DNA of 22,668 nucleotides. It comes from Gammaproteobacteria bacterium (lineage in GTDB: Bacteria; Pseudomonadota; Gammaproteobacteria; Halothiobacillales; Halothiobacillaceae). Both the position numbers and the translations under genes were made by a program. The DNA is taken from assembly GCA_029335925.2 (NCBI GenBank), contig JARJMX020000201.1:1-22668 (forward strand). The letters run 5' to 3'. The notes beneath the pieces are model-generated. The model was not told the origin of the DNA, ran no database searches, and saw only the letters and a program-made list of their open reading frames with translations. Below, in pieces: positions 8,618-17,123 of this stretch (its first letter is position 1; each line of letters starts with the position of its first letter).

Positions 8618-8638
8618 GTTCAATGAAGTTTATTGAAC
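8618..8638 (-). promoter_or_regulatory. 7-7-7 inverted repeat in the mgtA leader
   Basis: GTTCAAT (8618-8624) and ATTGAAC (8632-8638) form perfect 7-bp arms around a 7-nt loop, 45-66 nt before the mgtA ATG. Two further possible stems lie upstream in the same 147-nt leader: GTTCC/GGAAC around a 3-4 nt loop (8663-8676 region), and TCTGGC/GCCAGA (about 8679-8708). No T-run follows the first repeat, so it is not a standard terminator. It could be a DNA operator or an RNA element; mgtA genes in enteric bacteria are controlled through their leaders, but I see no homology to those leaders. Confidence 0.45.
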
Positions 8639-8719
8639 AAGACATCCTCTTGGCCGTTCCCAAGGAACCGTTTTTCCACTCTGGCGGTGAGCAAGAGGCT
8701 GCCAGAACCACCTTCTCGA

Positions 8720-8947
8720 CTACCCACGTGCGCCAAAGATGCACCTACCGTACTCCTTGTTTCCTCCCTCCTTTGGGTTTGATTCAGCTTGCTTCGGTGA
8801 CGTCCTAGGCTGCATCTCTTCCAACAGCCCCAGGGCCTCGTAAAGTCCCATCGCCAGCAGGATCAGGTTTTCGCTCTCGAACTCCTGCGCATGTTGCAGC
8901 ATCTTGCGCGCATGAGAAGGTTCCTGGGCCATATGGAAGGTGTCCAC
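8720..8947 (-). CDS. Small hypothetical protein upstream of mgtA
   Basis: A 75-residue frame starting at GTG 8947 (or at an internal ATG, 8932). Codons 1-45 have the strong G/C third-position bias of neighbouring genes and encode a likely helical, acidic segment containing FESENLILLAMGLYEALGLL (residues 23-42). The last 30 codons lose this bias and are Lys/Gly/Pro rich, so the C-terminus may be degenerate or non-conserved. No signal peptide or clear membrane helix is seen. A G-run (GGGGGG) 5 nt before the GTG is the only ribosome-binding candidate. The gene is collinear with mgtA and may share its transcript. I do not recognise the family. Confidence 0.5.
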   Translation of the reverse strand: MDTFHMAQEPSHARKMLQHAQEFESENLILLAMGLYEALGLLEEMQPRTSPKQAESNPKEGGNKEYGRCIFGARG

Positions 8948-8973
8948 GTTAACCCCCCAGGAGGCGGCGCGCC

Positions 8974-9213
8974 ATGATCTTCAAGCGCACCTGTTCAGTT
9001 TTTATCGTATTGCTGTCCATCGTGGTCCATTGGCTCGCAATGCTTGAGCCATTCTCCGGCGGCCCTCTAAGGCCGCCGTGTGCGGATCGACAACCGTCCC
9101 TCTGCACAGAGATGGGGCAGAGGCCGCCCCTTGCCGGGATGGCCGCCCCATCCCCGTGCGGCGGATTTCCAAGACCCGGGCACAAAAAAAGCGGCCCGGA
9201 GGCCGCTCTCTGA
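8974..9213 (+). CDS. Doubtful small ORF with hydrophobic N-terminus
   Basis: A 79-codon frame with a consensus Shine-Dalgarno AGGAGG (8959-8964) 9 nt before its ATG. The N-terminus starts MIFKRTCSVFIVLLSIVVHW: a positively charged start and a hydrophobic stretch like a signal anchor. The remaining two-thirds is Pro/Gly/Arg rich with poor codon bias. It is encoded by a row of GC-rich hairpins and by the fba terminator, which lies on the other strand and codes its last residues. The N-terminal half could be a real small membrane peptide, but the rest looks like accidental translation of structured DNA. No promoter is evident on this strand. Confidence 0.25.
   Translation: MIFKRTCSVFIVLLSIVVHWLAMLEPFSGGPLRPPCADRQPSLCTEMGQRPPLAGMAAPSPCGGFPRPGHKKSGPEAAL
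9001..9029 (-). promoter_or_regulatory. Candidate promoter for the small CDS / mgtA unit
   Basis: On the - strand TGGACC (9029-9024) and GATAAA (9006-9001) are separated by 17 bp. Each matches the sigma-70 consensus at four of six positions, and they lie about 54 nt before the GTG of the small CDS. The position fits a unit starting after the fba terminator, but the match is modest. Confidence 0.3.
9057..9152. repeat. GC-rich hairpin cluster with repeated GGCCGC words
   Basis: Two strong stem-loops lie in the gap between the small CDS and the fba terminator. The first has perfect 8-bp arms (9057-9064 and 9071-9078) around a 6-nt loop. The second pairs GATGGGGC (9111-9118) with GCCCCATC (9145-9152) and, inside it, GGCC with GGCC (9122-9125 and 9141-9144). 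The 9-mer GGCCGCCCC occurs twice as a direct repeat (9122-9130, 9141-9149). GGCCGC or its complement occurs six times from 9059 to 9206, counting the fba terminator. No T-run follows either hairpin on either strand. Possible roles are an untranslated leader, a small RNA or a nucleoid/transcription barrier; none is demonstrated. Confidence 0.6.
9184..9206 (-). terminator. Rho-independent terminator of fba
   Basis: On the - strand, perfect 6-bp arms GCGGCC/GGCCGC (9206-9201 and 9196-9191) around a 4-nt loop are followed directly by seven T residues (9190-9184). It begins 30 nt after the fba stop and closes the tkt-gap-pgk-pyk-fba unit. Confidence 0.93.
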
Positions 9214-9235
9214 AGGGGGTACAATCGCCAGGCGA

Positions 9236-10300
9236 TTAATTGACCTGCTGCTTGAGCGAGCCGGACTCGTAACGCTTGCGCATGTCGTCCAGGGAAATCG
9301 GCTTGATCTTGGAGGCCATGCCTGCGGAACCGAAGGCTTCGAAGCGGGCCTGGCAGATGCCAGCCATCGCCTTAGTGGCCTCCTTGAGGAATTTACGCGG
9401 GTCAAAGTTGGACGGGTTGTCGTGCAGATGCTTGCGGATGGCACCGGTGGAGGCCATGCGCAGGTCGGTGTCGATGTTGACCTTGCGCACACCGTGCTTG
9501 ATGCCCTCGACGATTTCCTCCACGGGCACACCATAGGTTTGCCCCATATCGCCGCCATAGTTGTTGATGATGGTCAGCCACTCTTCCGGCACGGAGGACG
9601 AGCCGTGCATGACCAGGTGCACGCCCGGAATGCGGGCATGGATTTCCTTGACGCGGTCGATGCGCAGGACCTTGCCGGTGGGCTTCTGGGTGAACTTGTA
9701 GGCACCGTGGGAGGTGCCGATGGCGATCGCCAGGGCATCGACGTCAGTCTCACGCACAAACTGGGCAGCCTCTTCCGGATCGGTCAGCAGTATGGAGTGG
9801 TCCAGCTCGCCTTCCGCACCATGGCCATCTTCCTCGCCCATCTTGCCGGTCTCAAGGGAGCCCAGGCAGCCCAGCTCGCCCTCGACGGACACACCGCCGG
9901 TGTGGGCCATCTCGACGACCTTGCGGGTGATGCTGACGTTGTACTCGTAGGAAGCTGGAGTCTTCATGTCAGGCATCAGAGAGCCATCCATCATCACGGA
10001 GGTAAAGCCGGACTGGATGGCGCGCAGGCAGACGCCGAGGTCGGAACCGTGATCCTGGTGCATGACGATAGGGATGTGTGGGTACATTTCAACCGCGGCA
10101 GCTACCAGGTGGCGCAGGAACGGCTCACCCGCGTAAGAGCGCGCACCGGCGGAACCTTGCAGGATCACCGGGCTATCGACCTTGTCGGCGGCCTGCATGA
10201 TCGCGTGGATTTGCTCCATATTGTTGACGTTGAAGGCCGGCATGCCATAACCGTTCTCAGCGGCATGGTCCAGCAGCTGACGCAGGGAGATCAGTGCCAT
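9236..10300 (-). CDS. fba: Class II fructose-bisphosphate aldolase
   Basis: Zinc-dependent cleavage or formation of fructose-1,6-bisphosphate, and of sedoheptulose-1,7-bisphosphate in Calvin-cycle (CbbA-type) members. The protein is 354 residues, beginning [19 protein letters not shown] as in CbbA-like proteins. It carries the HQDHG zinc/catalytic motif (81-85, D83 catalytic), MHGSSSVP and [13 protein letters not shown] (substrate and phosphate binding). The Shine-Dalgarno AAAGGAGA precedes the ATG at 10300. It is the last gene of the operon: the 109-nt spacer after pyk holds a 6-bp stem-loop (10379-10384 with 10397-10402), and a strong terminator follows the gene. Whether it serves glycolysis, gluconeogenesis or carbon fixation depends on genes outside the window. 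Confidence 0.95.
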   Translation of the reverse strand: MALISLRQLLDHAAENGYGMPAFNVNNMEQIHAIMQAADKVDSPVILQGSAGARSYAGEPFLRHLVAAAVEMYPHIPIVMHQDHGSDLGVCLRAIQSGFTSVMMDGSLMPDMKTPASYEYNVSITRKVVEMAHTGGVSVEGELGCLGSLETGKMGEEDGHGAEGELDHSILLTDPEEAAQFVRETDVDALAIAIGTSHGAYKFTQKPTGKVLRIDRVKEIHARIPGVHLVMHGSSSVPEEWLTIINNYGGDMGQTYGVPVEEIVEGIKHGVRKVNIDTDLRMASTGAIRKHLHDNPSNFDPRKFLKEATKAMAGICQARFEAFGSAGMASKIKPISLDDMRKRYESGSLKQQVN

Positions 10301-10409
10301 GTGCGTTCTCCTTTAGGGGTTCAAGTGAAGTGGAAGCGTTGCAAGCGCCATAGTCGCTCGAGTGTATCGCAAGCTCGCGGGGAAACACACTGGGCGTTCC
10401 CCCTTGGGT

Positions 10410-11858
10410 TCATTCGGTGCCGGGACGGATGACTTCACCGACGCGCACGATCTTCATCGCGTTCGTGCCGCCCATCTCGCCCATCAGGTCACCCTTGGTG
10501 ATGATGACCAGATCGCCATCCTCGAGGATCTCGCGACGGCGCAACTCGGCGACCACCATACGGTTGACCTCGGCATGATCGGTGGTCTCATAGGGGAAAT
10601 GGATCGGAACGACCCCACGGTAGAGTGCAGCGCGTCGGGCGGTGGCTTCATGCCGGGTGAAGGCGTAGATCGGAATCAAGGAGTTCACCCGTGACATCCA
10701 CAAGGGGGTCGATCCGGATTCGGTCAGGGCAACCAAGGCTCGCACCGCCATATGGTTGGCGGCGTACATGGCTGACATGGCGATGGTCTCGTCCACGCGC
10801 TCAAAGCGGGTGTCGAGCGGCGGAACACTCATCTTCGCCTGGATCTGGCTTTCGGCGCGGGCGCAGATGTGGGCCATGGTGGCCACAACCTTCGCCGGAT
10901 ATTTGCCGGAGGCGGTCTCACCCGAGAGCATCACCGCATCAGTACCATCCAGCACGGCATTGGCGACATCGAACACCTCCGCCCGGGTGGGGATCGGATT
11001 GGTGATCATAGTCTCCATCATCTGCGTGGCGGTGATGACCGCACGCTTGGCATCCCGCGCCTTGCGGATGAACTCCTTCTGCACGGCAGGAAGCTCGGCA
11101 TCGCCGATCTCCACGCCGAGATCGCCGCGCGCAATCATAATGGCTTCCGACGCCTCGATGATCTCGTCGATGCGCTGCACGGCCTCGGCACGTTCGACCT
11201 TGGCCACGATGCTGGCTTGGGACCCCGCTGCCTTCAGCAGGCTGCGCGCCTCGTGCAGGTCGGCCGCGCTGCGCGGGAAAGACACGGCGATGTAATCGAC
11301 ACCGATCTCAGCGGCGATCTTGATGTCAGCGCGATCCTTGGCGGTGATGGCGGGGGCGGACAGGCCGCCGCCCTGGCGGTTAATGCCCTTGTTGTTGGAC
11401 AGCACACCGCCGACCAGCGTGGTGCAGTGGATCTCGCTACCGGTGACCTTATCGACCCGAAACACCAGGCGTCCATCATCCAGCAGGAGGGTGTCTCCTT
11501 CGCGCACATCGTCCACGAGCTGCTTGTAGGTCAGACCCACGCGTTCCTGATCGCCATCGTCTTTACCCAGGGCGGCATCGAAGATGAAGGGGGCACCGTC
11601 CTCGAGAAAGATTTTCCCTTCCTTGAAGCGGTCAATACGAATCTTCGGCCCCTGCAGGTCGCCAAGAATGGCGATATGCCGACCGAGCCGGGTCGCCGCC
11701 TCACGCACCATGCGGGCGCGATTCATGTGGTCTTCGGGCTGGCCGTGGGAGAAATTCAGACGAACCACATCCACGCCATTGCGGATGAGGTCCTCAATGA
11801 CCTTGGGGTTATCGGTGGACGGCCCCAGGGTGGCCACAATCTTGGTGCGTCGCTTCAC
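10410..11858 (-). CDS. pykA: Pyruvate kinase (PykA type)
   Basis: Transfers phosphate from PEP to ADP to give pyruvate. The protein is 482 residues. Motifs: LNFSHG (34-39, with R33, N35, S37, H38 for ATP and K+ binding), DLQGPKIRI (67-75), KVE (K220 and E222, catalytic Lys and metal ligand), ATQMMETMI and SGETASGKYP. The INRQGGGLSAPAIT stretch (159-172) resembles E. coli PykA more than PykF. The start is GTG at 11858: an in-frame stop lies two codons upstream, and the next Met is beyond the first conserved motif. The ribosome-binding site is weak (GAGAG). It lies 55 nt after pgk, and that spacer contains a small stem-loop (arms 11888-11892 and 11897-11901). Confidence 0.95.
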   Translation of the reverse strand: MKRRTKIVATLGPSTDNPKVIEDLIRNGVDVVRLNFSHGQPEDHMNRARMVREAATRLGRHIAILGDLQGPKIRIDRFKEGKIFLEDGAPFIFDAALGKDDGDQERVGLTYKQLVDDVREGDTLLLDDGRLVFRVDKVTGSEIHCTTLVGGVLSNNKGINRQGGGLSAPAITAKDRADIKIAAEIGVDYIAVSFPRSAADLHEARSLLKAAGSQASIVAKVERAEAVQRIDEIIEASEAIMIARGDLGVEIGDAELPAVQKEFIRKARDAKRAVITATQMMETMITNPIPTRAEVFDVANAVLDGTDAVMLSGETASGKYPAKVVATMAHICARAESQIQAKMSVPPLDTRFERVDETIAMSAMYAANHMAVRALVALTESGSTPLWMSRVNSLIPIYAFTRHEATARRAALYRGVVPIHFPYETTDHAEVNRMVVAELRRREILEDGDLVIITKGDLMGEMGGTNAMKIVRVGEVIRPGTE

Positions 11859-11913
11859 GCGTATTCAACTCTCAGACAGGGAGTGAAGGCCATCCTTGGC
11901 CAGAAATCAGAAA

Positions 11914-13092
11914 TCAACCCTTAGCGCGTTCTTCCAGGATCGCGACGGCGGGCAGGACCTTGCCCTCGAGGAACTCAAGGAAGGCACCGCCGCCCGTGGA
12001 GATGTAGCTGACCTTGTCAGCGATGCCGTACTTGTCGACCGCCGCCAGGGTGTCGCCGCCACCGGCGATGGAGAAAGCCTTGGATTCGGCGATCGCCATG
12101 GCCAGGGTCTTGGTGCCATTGCCGAACTGATCGAACTCGAACACGCCGACCGGGCCGTTCCAGACGATGGTGCCGGCGGCCTTGAGGCTGTCGGCCAGCA
12201 TCTGCGCAGTTTTGGGACCGATGTCGAGGATCATATCGTCGGCGGCCACATCCTTGACGTCCTTGACAGTCGCCTCGGCCGTCGGGGAGAACTCCTTGGC
12301 GCAGACCACGTCCACCGGGATCGGCACGCTGGCGCCGCGGGCGGCCATCTTGTCCATGATACTCTTCGCCTCAGGCACAAGATCCGGCTCGGCCAGCGAT
12401 TTGCCGATCGGCAGACCTGCGGCCAGCATGAAGGTGTTGGCAATGCCACCGCCGACGATCAGGCTATCCACCTTCTCAGACATGGAGTCAAGGATGGTCA
12501 GCTTGGTGGAAACCTTGGAACCGGCGACAATGGCCACCAGCGGGCGAGCCGGTGCTTGCAGGGCCTTGCCCAGGGCCTCGAGCTCAGCAGCGAGCAGGGG
12601 ACCGGCACAGGCGATGGGAGCATACTTGGCCACGCCGTGAGTGGAGGCTTCGGCGCGGTGGGCGGTGCCGAAGGCGTCCATCACGAACACATCGCACAGA
12701 GCAGCGTACTTCTTGGCCAGATCGTCGGCATTCTTCTTCTCGCCCACGTTGAAGCGGACATTCTCGAACAGCACGACCTCGCCCGCCCCGACTTCGACGC
12801 CATCAAGGTAGTCCTTGACCAGACGCACCGGCTTGCCCAGCAGCTTGCTCATATGCTCGGCGACCGGCTTGATGGAATTCTCCTCGCTGTACTCGCCCTC
12901 GGTTGGACGGCCCAGATGCGACATGACCATGACCCTGGCGCCGGCCTTCAGTGCGTGCTCGATGGTTGGCAGGGTGGCGCGGATGCGCACATCCGAGGTG
13001 ACCTTGCCATCCTTGACGGGGACGTTGAGGTCAGCGCGGATCAGGACGCGCTTACCGGCCAGATCGAGATCGGTCATCTTGATGACGGACAT
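11914..13092 (-). CDS. pgk: Phosphoglycerate kinase
   Basis: Interconverts 1,3-bisphosphoglycerate and 3-phosphoglycerate with ADP/ATP. The 392-residue length is normal. RADLNVPV (19-26) and SHLGRP (58-63) form the N-domain substrate site; [15 protein letters not shown] and AGGGDT mark the C-domain nucleotide site. The Shine-Dalgarno AAGGAGAAC gives clear support for the ATG at 13092. Upstream, the 117-nt spacer to gap contains an intrinsic terminator and a perfect 12-bp hairpin, so pgk expression is probably uncoupled in part from gap. It is followed closely by pyk. Confidence 0.97.
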   Translation of the reverse strand: MSVIKMTDLDLAGKRVLIRADLNVPVKDGKVTSDVRIRATLPTIEHALKAGARVMVMSHLGRPTEGEYSEENSIKPVAEHMSKLLGKPVRLVKDYLDGVEVGAGEVVLFENVRFNVGEKKNADDLAKKYAALCDVFVMDAFGTAHRAEASTHGVAKYAPIACAGPLLAAELEALGKALQAPARPLVAIVAGSKVSTKLTILDSMSEKVDSLIVGGGIANTFMLAAGLPIGKSLAEPDLVPEAKSIMDKMAARGASVPIPVDVVCAKEFSPTAEATVKDVKDVAADDMILDIGPKTAQMLADSLKAAGTIVWNGPVGVFEFDQFGNGTKTLAMAIAESKAFSIAGGGDTLAAVDKYGIADKVSYISTGGGAFLEFLEGKVLPAVAILEERAKG

Positions 13093-13130
13093 GTCGTTCT
13101 CCTTACAATGCGGGCAAAAACATCAAAGCA

Positions 13131-13160
13131 ATCGTCTAAGCCGTTCGAGGCTTAGACGAT
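13131..13160. repeat. Perfect 12-bp stem-loop in the gap-pgk spacer
   Basis: ATCGTCTAAGCC (13131-13142) and GGCTTAGACGAT (13149-13160) are perfect complements around a 6-nt loop. In the - strand transcript it lies between the gap terminator and the pgk ribosome-binding site. It is followed by TGCTTTGATGTTTTT, an interrupted T-rich stretch rather than an immediate T-run. It may be a second, weaker terminator, an RNA-processing or stability element for the pgk message, or a DNA-binding palindrome. Confidence 0.85.
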
Positions 13161-13173
13161 GGCTCCCGGATGG

Positions 13174-13197
13174 AAAAAGGGGGGAGCGGCCCCCCTT
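13174..13197 (-). terminator. Intrinsic terminator after gap
   Basis: On the - strand GGGGGG (13195-13190) and CCCCCC (13184-13179) pair around a 5-nt loop, with flanking AA/TT pairs, and are followed by TTTTT (13178-13174). It begins 13 nt after the gap stop and would end or attenuate transcription before pgk. Confidence 0.8.
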
Positions 13198-13209
13198 CAT
13201 CCCTGTGCC

Positions 13210-14214
<1,005 letters not shown>

Positions 14215-14247
14215 TTACTCCTGTGATGGATCGTTGAATTGTTGCGC

Positions 14248-14274
14248 GGACCGCCAGCAGAGGGCTGGCCGTCC
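14248..14274. repeat. Stem-loop in the tkt-gap spacer
   Basis: Arms GGAC (14248-14251) plus GCCAGC (14253-14258) pair with GCTGGC (14264-14269) plus GTCC (14271-14274): ten pairs with one mismatch around a 5-nt loop. There is no following T-run in the - strand transcript, so it is more likely a stability or processing element than a terminator. Confidence 0.65.
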
Positions 14275-14289
14275 ACTCGAGCGGCTGGA

Positions 14290-16284
14290 TCAGGCCAGCA
14301 CGGACTCGCAGGTCTTGACCACATTCTCGACGGTAAAGCCGAAATGTTTGAACAGCGCACTTGCCGGCCCTGACTCACCAAAGGTATCAATGCCAACCAC
14401 GGCGCCATCCAGTCCAACATATTTGCGCCAGAAGGCGGTCACGCCGGCCTCGACGGCCACGCGCTTGACCCCTGGGATAAGGACGGAGTCTCGGTAGGCC
14501 TGATCCTGAGTATCAAACACGCAGGTGGAGGGCATGGAGACCACGCGAATCTTTTTGCCCTTGCCTTCCAGCACCTCGGCAGCGTCCATGGCCAGCTCCA
14601 CCTCGGAGCCGGTGGCAATAATGATCAGGTCAGGCTTGCCGGTGGTATCCTTGAGCACGTAACCACCCTTCTCGATCAGCTTGACCTGCTCGGGGGTGCG
14701 CGCCATGGGCTTAAGGTTCTGACGCGAGAACACCAGTGCGGTAGGACCATCCTTGCGCAGCATGGCCATCTTCCAAGATACGGCGGATTCGATCGCATCA
14801 CAGGCACGCCAGGTGTGGAAGCGCGGGATCATGCGCAGGGTGGCGAGCTGCTCGACGGGCTGGTGGGTCGGACCGTCCTCGCCCAGACCAATGGAGTCGT
14901 GGGTATAGACGTAGATGGTCGGGATCTTCATCAGGGCGGACATACGCAGGGCGTTGCGCATGAACTCCATGAACATCAGGAAGGTGCCACCGTAGACCTT
15001 GAAGCCGCCGTGCAGGACCATGCCGTTCATCATATGGGCCATGCCGAACTCGCGCACGCCCCAGGAGATGTAGTTACCGTTGGCATTATCATGGGTGACC
15101 TTGACGGTACCAGACCAGTTAGTCAGGTTGGAGCCGGTCAGGTCGGCCGAACCACCGAACAGCTCGGGCACGACCGGTCCCATCGCCTCGATGGCATTCT
15201 GCGAGGCCTTGCGGGAGGCGATGTTCGGCATCTGCTCCTGGACCTTGGCGATGAACTTGTCCATCTCGGCCACGAAGTTCGCTGGCAGCTCACCGGCCAT
15301 ACGGCGGGTAAACTCGGCCGCAAGTTCCGGATACTCGGCGGCATAGGCATCAAAGCGGGCCTGCCACTCGGCCTCATCCTTCGCTCCCTGTTCGCGGTGA
15401 TCCCAGCCGTCATAGATTTCCTGTGGGATCACGAACGGCTCGTACGGCCACTTGAGGAATTCGCGCGCAGCGGCGATCTCGGCTTCACCCAGCGGCGCAC
15501 CGTGGCAGTCGTGGCTGCCGCATAGATTGGGCGAACCGTAACCGATGATGGTACGGGCGCAGATCAGGGACGGTTTGTCGGTCACGGCCTTGGCGGCACG
15601 AATGGCGGCATCCACGGCCTCGGCATCATGACCATCCACGTTGCGAATGACATGCCAACCATAGGACTCGAAGCGGCCGGCCACATCACGCTCCATCCAG
15701 TCGTTGATGTGACCATCAATGGAAATGCCGTTGTCGTCCCAGAAGGCGATCAGCTTGCCCAGCCCCAGGGTGCCGGCCATGGCACAAGCTTCATGGGACA
15801 GGCCTTCCATCAGACAACCGTCCCCCATGAACACGTAGGTGTAGTGGTCAACAATGGTGTGGCCCGGACGGTTGAAATGGGCCGCCAAGGTACGCTCGGC
15901 AATAGCCATGCCTACTGCGTTGGCAATGCCCTGCCCCAACGGACCGGTGGTGGTTTCCACCCCCGGCGCATAGCCGTACTCGGGGTGTCCTGCGGTCTTG
16001 GAATGCAGCTGACGGAAGTTCTTGATGTCTTCCATGCTGAGATCAAAACCGGTCAGGTGCAGCAAAGAATAGAGCAACATGGAACCGTGCCCGTTAGACA
16101 GCACGAAGCGGTCACGATCAACCCATTTGGGATTGCCTGGGTTGTACTTCATGTGGCTATTCCACAGGACTTCGGCGATATCGGCCATGCCCATCGGGGC
16201 GCCCGGGTGACCGGACTTGGCCTTCTGCACCGCATCCATGCTCAGGACACGGATGGCATTCGCAAGCTCGCGACGAGTCGGCAT
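14290..16284 (-). CDS. tkt: Transketolase
   Basis: Thiamine-diphosphate enzyme moving two-carbon units between sugar phosphates in the pentose-phosphate and Calvin cycles. It is 664 residues, as usual. Conserved features: SGHPGAPMG (H26), LSNGHGS (H66), H100, the ThDP/Mg motif starting GDG (154-156), [14 protein letters not shown] in the pyrimidine domain and FSRQN. The ATG at 16284 is chosen because AGGAGA precedes it at ideal spacing; an ATG six codons upstream lacks this. It is the first gene of the tkt-gap-pgk-pyk-fba unit, a grouping also seen in cbb clusters of autotrophic proteobacteria. Confidence 0.96.
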   Translation of the reverse strand: MPTRRELANAIRVLSMDAVQKAKSGHPGAPMGMADIAEVLWNSHMKYNPGNPKWVDRDRFVLSNGHGSMLLYSLLHLTGFDLSMEDIKNFRQLHSKTAGHPEYGYAPGVETTTGPLGQGIANAVGMAIAERTLAAHFNRPGHTIVDHYTYVFMGDGCLMEGLSHEACAMAGTLGLGKLIAFWDDNGISIDGHINDWMERDVAGRFESYGWHVIRNVDGHDAEAVDAAIRAAKAVTDKPSLICARTIIGYGSPNLCGSHDCHGAPLGEAEIAAAREFLKWPYEPFVIPQEIYDGWDHREQGAKDEAEWQARFDAYAAEYPELAAEFTRRMAGELPANFVAEMDKFIAKVQEQMPNIASRKASQNAIEAMGPVVPELFGGSADLTGSNLTNWSGTVKVTHDNANGNYISWGVREFGMAHMMNGMVLHGGFKVYGGTFLMFMEFMRNALRMSALMKIPTIYVYTHDSIGLGEDGPTHQPVEQLATLRMIPRFHTWRACDAIESAVSWKMAMLRKDGPTALVFSRQNLKPMARTPEQVKLIEKGGYVLKDTTGKPDLIIIATGSEVELAMDAAEVLEGKGKKIRVVSMPSTCVFDTQDQAYRDSVLIPGVKRVAVEAGVTAFWRKYVGLDGAVVGIDTFGESGPASALFKHFGFTVENVVKTCESVLA

Positions 16285-16347
16285 GCGGGGTCTCCTAAAC
16301 AATTGTTGAGAAAGGAATTCTTGCCCCGGCGAGGCGGCTTGAGGTCA

Positions 16348-16375
16348 TGTATAAGCACAACCCACAAGGGATCAA
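16348..16375 (-). promoter_or_regulatory. Candidate promoter of the tkt operon
   Basis: On the - strand TTGATC (16375-16370) and TATACA (16353-16348) are 16 bp apart, with four of six consensus matches each. A start near 16341 would give a leader of about 55 nt before the tkt ATG. The palindrome AACAATTGTT lies just upstream of the tkt Shine-Dalgarno (about 16299-16308). No clear CbbR site could be assigned. Confidence 0.4.
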
Positions 16376-16422
16376 GGGATAAGATCGCATTTTCCATCAG
16401 TTCACCCCATCGGGCAACCGGA

Positions 16423-16436
16423 CCCGCCTTAGCGGG
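16423..16436. terminator. Short hairpin after the thioredoxin-fold gene
   Basis: CCCGC (16423-16427) and GCGGG (16432-16436) form a 5-bp stem with a 4-nt loop, directly after the stop of the - strand gene that ends at 16439. No T-run follows, so termination is uncertain. Confidence 0.3.
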
Positions 16437-16438
16437 GC

Positions 16439-16999
16439 TCATTCCTCCACGCCGCGCCATTTGATCGAGCAGCCGATGCTCGGCCACTGCTCGGCTGGCC
16501 CCTCGCCAGTGCGAGCAATCTGAACCATCGCCTCGAACAACTCGCGCCGGGCCCCAGGCTGCGGCTCTTTGCGGCTCTCGTCCAGCCGCCCGCGGTAACG
16601 CAGGCGCAGATCGGCATCGAAGCCAAAGAAGTCCGGAGTGCAGACGGCTCCATAGGCACGGGCCACGTCCTGAGACTCATCGAATAAGTAGGGGAAGGGG
16701 AAGTCCTTTTCCTTGGCCAGACGAACCATGTTGTCAAAGGAATCCTCCGGATAGGCGATGGGATCGTTGGGGTTGATCGCTACGCACCGCACACCGTACC
16801 CCACCAGCTCGCGCGCGTCCCGGATAAGGCGATCGAGGATGGCCTGCACGTAGGGGCAGTGATTGCAGATAAACATGACGAGAGTGCCACGCTCGCCGCG
16901 GCAGTCTGCAAGCCGCCAGCGTCGTCCGTCCACACCGGACAGTTCAAAATCGGGGGCAGACCGGCCAAGCTCGGCCTGGGGGGTGGTCATTCGCACCAT
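16439..16999 (-). CDS. Thioredoxin-fold (AhpC/TSA, PRX-like) protein
   Basis: A 186-residue redoxin-domain protein. APDFELSGVDGRRWRL (15-30) is the typical redoxin N-terminus. The active site is FICNHCPYV (43-51), a CxxC pair (C45, C48) as in the 'PRX-like 1' thioredoxin subgroup. A further Cys precedes the cis-Pro-like CTPDFFGFD (C120 onward). No signal peptide is visible, so it should be cytoplasmic. Members are thiol-disulfide or peroxide-linked proteins of uncertain substrate. GAGGTGAT upstream supports the ATG at 16999. The gene is divergent from the PhnD-like gene and lies upstream of tkt on the same strand, with a possible promoter between. Confidence 0.85.
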   Translation of the reverse strand: MVRMTTPQAELGRSAPDFELSGVDGRRWRLADCRGERGTLVMFICNHCPYVQAILDRLIRDARELVGYGVRCVAINPNDPIAYPEDSFDNMVRLAKEKDFPFPYLFDESQDVARAYGAVCTPDFFGFDADLRLRYRGRLDESRKEPQPGARRELFEAMVQIARTGEGPAEQWPSIGCSIKWRGVEE

Positions 17000-17028
17000 G
17001 ATTTAGATCACCTCACGCATTTACTCAC

Positions 17029-17044
17029 CTGATGGACACATCAG
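17029..17044. promoter_or_regulatory. Inverted repeat 1 in the divergent intergenic region
   Basis: CTGATG (17029-17034) and CATCAG (17039-17044) are perfect arms around GACA, with flanking TCA/TGA extending the symmetry imperfectly. It lies 30-45 bp upstream of the thioredoxin-fold gene, so it is a possible operator. Confidence 0.4.
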
Positions 17045-17066
17045 TGAAATCACATAGACCACGCAG

Positions 17067-17087
17067 GGTAAATTCCTGACATTTACC
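17067..17087. promoter_or_regulatory. Inverted repeat 2 before the PhnD-like gene
   Basis: GGTAAAT (17067-17073) and ATTTACC (17081-17087) are perfect 7-bp arms with a 7-bp centre, ending 37 bp before the ATG at 17124. The symmetry and promoter-proximal position suggest a dimeric repressor site. The regulator is unknown. Confidence 0.5.
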
Positions 17088-17123
17088 TTGTTGCACCATG
17101 CCGACGCAAAGGATACCGACAAC

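Noticed and set aside
7709..8626. 305-codon + strand frame across the start of mgtA
   Set aside because: Antisense to conserved mgtA sequence with no independent start signal or family match.
8460..8744. Possible leader peptide overlapping the mgtA start on the - strand (GTG 8744)
   Set aside because: It runs 100 nt into mgtA in another frame and the AAGGAG site is spaced far from the GTG; the codon bias belongs to the mgtA frame.
9080..10432. 450-codon + strand frame across fba
   Set aside because: It is the antisense shadow of fba, whose motifs, ribosome-binding site and terminator are all clear on the other strand.
11896..13155. 419-codon + strand frame across pgk
   Set aside because: Antisense shadow of pgk; its composition is His/Asp/Gly rich with no domain pattern.
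16303..16438. CbbR-binding site upstream of tkt
   Set aside because: Only loose T-N11-A spacings are seen, which are too frequent to support a call; no divergent cbbR gene is present.
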